A DNA stretch of 64,000 bases. Source: Ophiura sarsii. Taxonomy: Eukaryota; Echinodermata; Ophiuroidea; Amphilepidida; Ophiuridae. How positions within the stretch are numbered: the stretch's first letter is position 1; each line of letters opens with the position of its first letter. The notes below the pieces were generated by a model. That model was not told where the DNA came from, did no database searches, and saw nothing but the letters and a program-made list of their open reading frames with translations. Positions 55,880 to 64,000 of the stretch are shown here, piece by piece. The stretch is taken from NCBI GenBank assembly GCA_035610835.1, contig CM069454.1:2605117-2669116 (forward strand), read 5' to 3'. Position numbers and translations under genes: made by a program.

Positions 55880-58480
55880 CGACTTCGTCTAAAAAATGAT
55901 GGATACCATGATAAAAATGTGTCCCGATGTGATTTTTTGGATGATTTCCCATTTTGAGCTACTTATAAAGTCTGTGTACTGTATTCCCTTTACGAAAATG
56001 CAATCACCAAAATGTGATTGCAGCAAGGTGGTACCAGGTTGCACAAGGTTGTCGCACGGTTGCGTAAGGTTGCACAAGTTTGTCACAGGTTGTCGCACGG
56101 TTGCGTAAGGTTGCACAAGTTTGTCGCAAGGTTGCACAAAGGTTGTGGATGATTGCTTCAAGGTTGCGCAGCCTTCTCAGAACAACCAAACTGGTTGCGC
56201 AAGGTTGTATTTTTCCAAATTTAACCTTGCGCAAGGTTGCAGAATTGATTGCCATTTTCATAAGGGACGGGTCAAACTGCAACACATTTGACGCAGAAAA
56301 TAAAGGTCCAGCAATTTAGCCTAAAGAAATGAATGGACACCATAAAATGTGTACCGATTTGAATTTTTGGGATTTTTTTCACATTTTGAGCTACGTATGA
56401 AGTCTGTGTAGCTAACCGGTCAAACCGCAACATATTTGACGGAGAAGAAAAAAATCTGACAATTTAGCCTAAAAAATGACAGACACCATAAAATGTGTCC
56501 TGATTTGATTTTTTGGATATGATTTCACATTTTGAGCTATGTATAAAGTCTGTGTAGCTAGCCGGTCATACTGCAACACATTTGACGGAGAAAAAAAAAT
56601 CATACAATTTAGCCTACAAAATGACAGACACTATAAAATGTATCCTGATTTGATTTTTTGGACATGATTTCACATTTTGAGCTGCGTATCAAGTCTGTGT
56701 AGCTAACGGGTCAAACCGCAACACATTTGACGGAGAAAAAAACATTCCGGCAATTTAGCCTAAAAAATGGCGGACACCATGAAATGTGTCCCGATTTGAT
56801 TTTTTGGATATGATTTCACATTTTGAGTTACGTATAAAGTCTGTGTAGCTAGCCGGTCATACTGCAACACATTTGACGGAGAAAATAAAATCAGACAATT
56901 TAGCCTACAAAATGACAGACACCATAAAATGTGTCCTGATTTGATTTTTTGGACATGATTTCACATTTTGAGCTGCGTATAAAGTCTGTGTAGCTAACGG
57001 GTCAAACCGCAACACATTTGACGGAGAAAAAAACATTCCGGCAATTTAGCCTAAAAAATGGCGGACACCTTGAAATGTGTCCCAATTTGATTTTTTGGAT
57101 ATGATTTCACATTTTGAGCTACGTATGAAGTCTGTGTAGCTAGCCGGTCATACTGCAACACATTTGACGGAGAGAAAAAAAATCCGACAATTTAGCCTAA
57201 AAAATGACGGACACCATAAAAAGTGTCCCGATTTGATTTTTTGGACATGATTTCACATTTTGAGCTGCGTATCAAGTCTGTGTAGCTAACGGGTCAAACC
57301 GCAACACATTTGACGGAGAAAAAAACATTCCGGCAATTTAGCCTAAAAAATGGCGGACACCATGAAATGTGTCCCGATTTGATTTTTTGGATATGATTTC
57401 ACATTTTGAGCTACGTATAAAGTCTGTGTAGCTAGCCGGTCATACTGCAACACATTTGACGGAGAAAAAAAAATCTGGCAATTTAGCCTAAAAAATGACG
57501 GACACCATAAAAAGTGTCCCGATTTGATTTTTTGGATATGATTTCACTTTTTGAGCTACATATAAAGTCTGTGTAGCTAACGGGTCAAACCGCAACACAT
57601 TTGACTGGGAGAAAAAGAAATCTGGCAATTTAGCCTAAAAAATGACGGACACCATAATAATGTGTCCCGATTTGATTTTTTGGATTTGATTTCACATTTT
57701 GAGTTACGTATAAAGTCTGTGTAGCTAACGGGTCAAACTGCAACACATTTGACGGAGAAAAAAATAATTCCGGCAATTTAGCCTAAAAAATGACAGACCC
57801 CATAAAATGTGTCCCGATTTGATTGTTTGGATATGATTTCATTTTTTGAGCTGCGTATGTAGCTAACGGGTCAAACCACAACACATTTGACGGAGAAAAA
57901 ACATTCCGGCAATTTAGCCTAAAAAATGGTGGACACCATGAAATGTGTCCCGATTTCATATTTTGGATATGATTTCACATTTTGAGCTACATATAAAGTC
58001 TGTGTAGCTAGCCGGTCATACTGCAACACATTTGACGGAGAAAACAAATCCGACAATTTAGCCTTAAAAATGACAGACACCATAAAATGTGTCCTGATTT
58101 GACTTTTTGGACATGATTTCACATTTTGAGCTACGTATAAAGTCTGTGTAGCTAACCGGTCAAACCGCAACATATTTGACGGAGAAAACAAATCCGGCAA
58201 TTTAGCCTAAAAAATGAGTGACACCATAAAATGTCTCCCGATTTGATTTTTTAGATATGATTTCACTTTATGAGCTACGTATAAAGTCTGTGTAGCTAAC
58301 TGGTCAAACCGCAACAAATTTGATGGAGACAAAAATTCCGGCAATTTAGCCTAAAAAATGACGGACACCATAAAATGTGTCCCGATTTGATTTTTTTGAT
58401 ATGATTTCACTTTTTGAGCTACGTGTAAAGTATGTGTATAATGAACTGATCAAACCGCAACACATTTGACGTATCAAATG
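55880..58480 (+). repeat. 146-bp tandem array, about 15-16 units
   Basis: Each unit contains 'gcaacacatttgacggagaa', 'ggcaatttagcctaaaaaat', 'gacaccataaaatgtgtccc', 'gatttgattttttggatatg' and 'ttcacattttgagctacgta' then 'taaagtctgtgtagcta'. Alternate units differ in a regular way ('ccggtcatactg' versus 'cgggtcaaaccg'; 'gacat' versus 'gatat'), hinting at a two-unit higher-order repeat of about 292 bp. The open frames across it are artefacts. Confidence 0.95.
56018..56240. repeat. GGTTGC(A/G)CAA minisatellite inside the array
   Basis: Irregular 10-13 bp units (ggttgcacaa, ggttgtcgcac, ggttgcgtaa) interrupt an early array unit. Open frames on both strands here are low-complexity translations. 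Confidence 0.9.
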
Positions 58481-58483
58481 ATG

Positions 58484-58665
58484 TTCGCATTTCAAATTTT
58501 ATCTCCAATATAAGTTTACATTAAATAATCGTGATTTAGCCGAAAAGGTGTTTTTAAGTAAGCTTATTTTTATTATTTTTGTTTATTATTTTGATGAATG
58601 AAATGATGGATAATTTTCAAATCAAATGTTTAGAGACATTTCGAGAATCAAACTATCCATTATAA
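58484..58665. repeat. D segment, right flank of the array
   Basis: Direct copy of 55687-55865. Confidence 0.85.
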
Positions 58666-58739
58666 CAACACATCGCTAACAATGTGAGTGTGACAGTCAT
58701 CGAATCTGGTTCCGCTGGGATCCTAAAGTACCAACCACA

Positions 58740-58835
58740 TTAAACACGTCTACCGAAACCGCTCAACCAAAAACCATGCAACCCGATAACCGCAAAACCC
58801 GCGAACCGCGAAGCTCGAGAACCGCTCTAGTTTAA
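58740..58835. repeat. AACCGC-type short repeat
   Basis: Irregular repeats of 'aaccg' with A/C-rich spacers. Confidence 0.6.
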
Positions 58836-58854
58836 TCTGTGATTGCTAGCAGGG

Positions 58855-58905
58855 TGCCTTTGGTCTTTGGTTCGTCTGTGGCGAACTATCAAAGTGGTAG
58901 GCCAG
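58855..58905 (-). repeat. dispersed motif copy (inverted)
   Basis: Inverse of the motif at 14455 and 48001. Confidence 0.55.
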
Positions 58906-58977
58906 CTTTTTAAACACTTATTCTCAAGCAATGACCCATTCTTAAGACTGTTCTGCAGCATATGTTTTGTAGTAATA

Positions 58978-59330
58978 TCCAAAATGGCCCCCAGAAGCCA
59001 TCTTGGAATTTAGAAAATCACATAACTTCTGGACATATTAACCCAGAGACAAGATTGAGGTATCTTTTTTGACTAATTTTATGACTAGGAATCTAATACG
59101 GTGGTTATTTTATGATTTGGAGGCTGTATTCAGCATGGAATGCAAGATGGCTGACATAACTTTTGATCACCTTAACCAGGACACGTTATTTAGGTGTCTG
59201 TATAGGCCTACAGTAGTTATTTTATTATTCTGAAGTTGTTTCCAGCATGAAATATAACTTAGAAACATAATGTAGATGTTGCTCTCATCTTATTTATATG
59301 AAATTATTCTAAAACCTACTAGTATTATGA
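58978..59330. repeat. left arm of a 2.7-kb inverted pair
   Basis: 'atatccaaaatggcccccag', 'gaatctaatacggtgg' and 'attcagcatg' recur inverted at 61430-61735. The arms contain the repeated palindrome-like 'aagatggc...gccatctt'. It may be a separate inverted-repeat element enclosing the LINE fragment at 60.0 kb. Confidence 0.65.
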
Positions 59331-60024
59331 CATGTAGGCTATGGGTTAATTGTACTCAATATGAAAAATTCAAGATGGCTACTTAACGACTATTTTAGAA
59401 ATGTTATGATGTTCTCAAATATGATAAAGGGGCATTTCTTCAATAATTCCACAATGCTGAATACATTCCAGAGGCAAGTTTGTCATTCATTTTCAGTGTT
59501 AAAGCCCCAAAAGCATGGGTGGATTTCAGTTACAAAATCCTGTACTGTTGCTGACCATCATGAATAATTGTTGCAAATGTTATAAAGACAAATGAAAAGC
59601 ATGCGCTTGGGGAGAGGATTTTGCGTAATAATTCGTAGTATATAGGACTGTTAGGGTTAATAATATAATGTTTCAACCATCAAGAACATTGGTGTATGTG
59701 CCAAATTAAACCAACGTTGTATACAAAATGTGGTGATCTTCTACTGGTTCAAGTAGTGATCCTCATTAATAATCCCAGAGTACATTCCCTCGTTGAATTG
59801 TCTTGTGATACTGATTAAGGATCCCATTCTGTCAGTGTTGGTATATATATTGAAAGCCGAACCATACTGCCCAAAAACAGTTTGCATCCACCATCTTCTT
59901 TATAAGAAAGTGTGTGGTAGAATACTTAAAACAGCTATACTATGTTTTAAAAATAGTATAATAACAAGCATTTAAAAAACAGCATTATATACAAGAAAAA
60001 TACAAAGAAAATAATAAACACAAG

Positions 60025-60230
60025 TCATGCAAAGATAAAAAAATCAGTACTTGGGAAACAAATTCGTTTTTTAACCGGCGTTTGAAGATACAGACGGACG
60101 GGCCTCTCTGATGCTGATCGGGAGCTGATTTCCAAAGTCGGGGCCACATAATAATGATAATAATAAACAGGCATTTTAAAGACGCATTTCAAACCGCAAG
60201 GAAACTCAATGCGCCGCACACAGATAAAAT
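60025..60230 (-). pseudogene. LINE fragments, minus strand
   Basis: On the minus strand a 3' tail of L2-like form ('aaaatgcctgtttattatta', 60145-60180) is followed directly by a degenerate reverse-transcriptase C-terminus, readable only with frame changes (LW.....P then FKRRLKN at about 60060-60140). Two broken LINE copies appear to abut. Confidence 0.5.
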
Positions 60231-61429
60231 CAATAAATTAAAAATTAAAAATTAAGAAAACGCACAACCTTTACAACCATAAAATGCCATAACAAATTAA
60301 CAAACTATATAAATGAGTAAAAGGCAAACTACAATTGAAGCGCAAAAGTCAATATAGATACAGATTTGCCAAATAACGATTTAGTGAAAAGACATGAAAG
60401 GAATTGCATGAAAGGAATTATTACCAGCTTGATGTTTAGACAGAGGCACAAAAAGCCTGGTAGCATCAGAAGAGGAGCGAAGTCGGGGTCTACTATTTTC
60501 ATTTAACACACATAATTTTTCTTTCTGTTTTGCCTTGCTACATTTTAAAATTGCCAAGACAATTCAAGTTTGCTAACAACAGCTGACTTCTGTAACTTGA
60601 ATCCACCCATGGATGCTTTTATACTATACATGATCTCAAAATGATTGATACCCGCTTGCCTCTGTAATGGATTTCTCATAGTCCATTATAATACCCTTTC
60701 ATCATCACTAAGGTCGTTTGGCTCAAAAGATATGAACCATAAATGTTCTAAAATGGTTGTTGGTGGCTTTCTTTGATATCTATGGTGAGAAATTAACTCT
60801 TACAGGGAATCCTAGAAAGATTTCATGAACATTAAATTATTCAAGAGCAACATCTATTGTGTTTCTAGGTTGAATTGAATGGTTCAGCCGATATGGTCAC
60901 ACACCACCAAATAAGTACCCTATTGCTTTGTGTGGTTTAGAGGTCAAGTTCGTGTTAATTTGTCTCACCTTTAGAGCTAGCTGGTTCATTCAAATCATTG
61001 TTTTTATTGAAGATCAAGATGTCTTCTGCTTACAAACAACCCCTTTTGTGGGGGTTAACCGGCATTTCCCCCCGCTACAAGCCAATAATATCTATCTTAG
61101 GTACGACAGGCTGCCTATATTCTAAGATCCGGGATTTTTGCTCTAAATTGGTGGAAACAGTGATCATGTAAAATAATAACATTCATGAAAAAGCTAGAGA
61201 TTTCGAGCCTAATATGGAAGAAATAACTACAAATGCCAAATTATGAAACATTAAGGTACATTTACAGCAGTTTTTACCTTTTCTAGGATGTTAAATTTAG
61301 ACTTGTGGTGGGGTCTTTCTTGATTTCAAACACTGCCGGGTTTTGCCAGAACGCAAAATATGATTTGGTGGTGTGCACTCATATGAATATTTGAATATAC
61401 AAGTGTCAGTCTTCTTGGAATTAATGTTG

Positions 61430-61735
61430 AAGGCATAATAATACAATAATCACTGTTTTGGATTCCAGGGCATAAAGTTAGTAAAAAAACACACAGAAAT
61501 TATATGATTTCATCAATTCTAAGATGGCTGCCAGCAGCCATCTTGGATTTCATGCTGAATTATAAAAATTATAAACTATCCACCGTATTAGATTCATAGG
61601 CATAAAGTTAATTAACATACACATATCATTATATCAATCATGTCTCCAGGTTTATCTAGAAGACATACAATGTTCTAAATTCAAAATGGCCTCTGGCGGC
61701 CATTTTGGATATTGCTGTATCCCAGCTGTCTGCAG
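61430..61735. repeat. right arm of a 2.7-kb inverted pair
   Basis: Inverse of 58978-59330, with an extra 'aagatggctgccagcagccatctt' palindrome at about 61522. Confidence 0.65.
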
Positions 61736-62039
61736 TTGCCCAAACTTGTGCGAGGGGAATAGGAGCTAATTTTGTTGCTAAATACCCTATAGTATCAAAA
61801 CCCACCCTTAACCTACCTTTGCTCTTGTGTTCCGTGGATCACTGAATATGACCCTACTAATGATTATGAGCAACAGCTTCATTGAGGGCGTTTAATCTGG
61901 AAACGCTGTTGTTTAAATACTATCAAATCATGTCCAACTTAATGCTGAATTGATACAAATATCATTTGAATGCATATCATTCCTTATCAGAATTTTCTAT
62001 GAAAGTAAATCCTCAAAATCCCTATTTTTCACAATGAAT

Positions 62040-62610
62040 TAAATGTCAATAATTTGAAAAAGTGCAAAGTTCCTGGCAACACTGTTCTCCGGTACAACAA
62101 TTACCGAAACTTTTTTTTCTTGAAACATGTAGACCAACATCCTATCCTGTCTATTAACCCTGAACAGGCTAATTAAAAAAAAAAACCACTTTAGAGGTTA
62201 AGTCATTTTTTACGACCTCAAAACACCCCTATTCTACAAAATGGCTTAACCCACATTGAAACAATGAAAGTTAATGTTGACATCATTTTTGGAAAGGACA
62301 AGGATGGCTACTTCACTGTATAAAAGAAGGGAACTGTAATGCATGTTCTTCATACAGAAATATGACCTAATACTAACGCTTTTTTAAAGTTGTGAAATGG
62401 GTAAAAATAGTGAAAATTTGGTAATTTCATATAAATTATTGGCCGTTGCCATGGCAACCAAAGGTATATTGGTAATTTTTTCACCAAATATATACATGTT
62501 GACCAAAGGTCTAAACATGTGCAAAGTATAAAGGAAATTGATATTTTAAAGTCTGCCACCACTTCTTTGATTTTTACACACAAGGTCTCTTAAGTAAATG
62601 GCCTAACAGA
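62040..62610 (-). repeat. right arm of a 15-kb inverted pair
   Basis: Inverse of 47425-47950. A GTTGCCATGGCAAC palindrome (about 62444-62457) lies in this arm only. Confidence 0.55.
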
Positions 62611-62816
62611 ACTCTATTCACGCATTTCCTGGTTTCGTGAAAGCAGTCTCATATTATGTGAGTACTAGCGTTACAAATTTAAGAAAATAATGGGCTTTTT
62701 ATGGACTTGTTTTATGTGTGATGTGAGACTCTGTAAAATACTCATAGCCGCTGAGCTATATTACTCGAAATGAACGGCTAATGAGTAATTGACCCTGACC
62801 CCTAGTGACCCCTATG

Positions 62817-62829
62817 TGACCTTTGACCC
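62817..62829. promoter_or_regulatory. DR1-type nuclear-receptor half-site pair
   Basis: TGACCTTTGACCC is a direct repeat of the TGACCY half-site with one-base spacing, the consensus for RXR/HNF4/PPAR-type receptors. Additional TGACCC copies lie at 62789-62812. No gene is visible nearby, so function is unproven. Confidence 0.3.
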
Positions 62830-62839
62830 CAAACTGTGA

Positions 62840-64000
62840 GCATCCTATTTGAAGGTCTGGTGATTGTAGCATGCAATATGTAAGAGAAGAAGCACTGTTG
62901 TTTTCCCTGATTTTTGAAAACAAATCAAGGTCATATTCGCGTCACGTCCCGTAACGTCTCATTACGTTTATTTAATAAAATATACATAAGTATGACAACT
63001 GACTACAACTTTCGAACAGCCCTGCATTATCATACGTCATCATTCCAAATGACGAATGCTCCTTTATCCCAATAACACCTCCTTTATATGAAAGCAATCT
63101 ATGAAATCATATATTGAGTAATACTAATTGCATTTCATTATAGCATGTAGGACGGTTGCTGTAATTGGTTGATTGTACTAACGCTACTGCTGGCGTAGAC
63201 ATAAATAGAACAATAATATTATGCTCGTTTGTACGCCGAGTTGTACAAACAATTCCCCGGAGACGACGGAAGATTTCAGATATGCCGTTATAATTTTACG
63301 GAAAACAAGATATATTTAGAGTTATCTAATTTCCTTTTCTTTTCTCGCGTGTTTTATTATATTGTTTTTCTGTATTCTAACACAGAAAGCTGATCAACAA
63401 GTTAAGGACTTAGAATCAAGACCACGTTCCAAATGTCAAAAATCCCAATTTATAGCCCATATTTTGAATTAAATGCTCATATATATATAAATATAATCAG
63501 ACTACACAAATAATCCGTTCAACAAATGTTAACGAAACATTTTACCTAAGCAGTCTACCTGTTCCATTTGCAAAATCAGATAATAAGATTAAGAAGGTAA
63601 CAAATTTGACAAATTTGGCAGTTTTAGACTATAACTTTACTTCGTAAACCAAAGACTCGTTAGGGAGCAAATCAAAACTCGACCGCGCGGCAACCGGCGT
63701 GGACCGCATATCATTGTTTAGAACAATGGAAACCGGCTGCAACCGCACGGAACCCCACGGACAGATCTGAATTCCCTAATACAAAAGAGAAGAGACCATC
63801 TCAAATACGATTTTATTAAGGTATAGCCTATCCGCAAAAATAAACCATAAAAAGCAACAAAGGACAGAGAACAATGGAGGGATTATAATTGAATAACTTT
63901 TTGTGTGATGTAAAGCAATAATAGTGGGGATTCCAAAAGGGGCTGATCATAAAATGTCCTCAAACCGTTGGAATTATGTGGCGATTACTCTAACATTACA
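62840..64000. other. no recognisable feature
   Basis: AT-rich unique DNA to the end of the window. Confidence 0.45.

Noticed and set aside
55889..56319. Open frames with repeated L/V-R-K or CATLR-like motifs
   Set aside because: These are translations of the GGTTGCRCAA minisatellite.
57919..58200. 93-codon minus-strand frame with an internal repeat (LYVAQNVKS)
   Set aside because: Two consecutive 146-bp satellite units; the same peptide appears at 22415-22690 from the related block.

Overview
This is a gene-poor, repeat-rich stretch of animal nuclear DNA. It has spliced genes, tRNA-derived SINE heads, CR1/L2-like LINE remains, many short inverted-repeat (MITE-like) DNA transposons, minisatellites and long poly-C/poly-G tracts, and no bacterial gene layout. 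The mix of repeats looks like a marine invertebrate, perhaps a deuterostome such as an echinoderm or hemichordate; that placement is an impression, not a demonstrated result.

The only well-supported protein genes lie at 49.7-53.2 kb and are transcribed away from each other. On the minus strand a 581-codon uninterrupted ORF (49741-51486) encodes a transposase-like protein of a multicopy animal family, with conserved blocks TDARHACRKN, QRHE, HAHDRN, NDRWHATK, YVESCNN and WNENVDREYTS that fit an RNase-H-like DDE core. On the plus strand, 672 bp away, a two-exon gene (52159-52261 joined to 52744-53204, 187 aa) encodes a small Cys/His protein whose C-terminal half resembles the intracellular 'ballast' domain of the P2X7 receptor but has no channel part. 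I read the pair as the cargo of one DNA transposon or its domesticated descendant. This is the most interesting object in the window.

Layout. 0-3.7 kb: mariner-like (445-1497) and hAT-like (2175-3006, perfect 8-bp target duplication) elements. 3.7-8.8 kb: mostly featureless, with a class II tRNA relic at 8.0 kb. 8.8-14.0 kb: an old segment also present, heavily interrupted, at 33.3-44.0 kb. 14.8-21 kb: inverted-repeat elements. 21.4-23.9 kb: minisatellite and a short block of a 146-bp tandem family. 24.1-25.4 kb: a dead LINE. 27-34 kb: MITEs, a 57-bp minisatellite, a LINE tail and a SINE. 37-47 kb: many nested foldback and MITE elements, including a hAT MITE present twice. 47.4-62.6 kb: a region bounded by diverged inverted repeats and holding the gene pair, two MITEs, a 2.6-kb tandem array of 146-bp units and another inverted-repeat block. 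62.6-64 kb: nothing recognisable apart from a nuclear-receptor-like DR1 motif.

Apart from the gene pair and one weak candidate exon at 12.5 kb, I see no coding sequence likely to be functional. Most open frames in the window are chance or repeat translations. Element classes are assigned from terminal repeats and target-site duplications seen by eye; no alignments or database searches were run.
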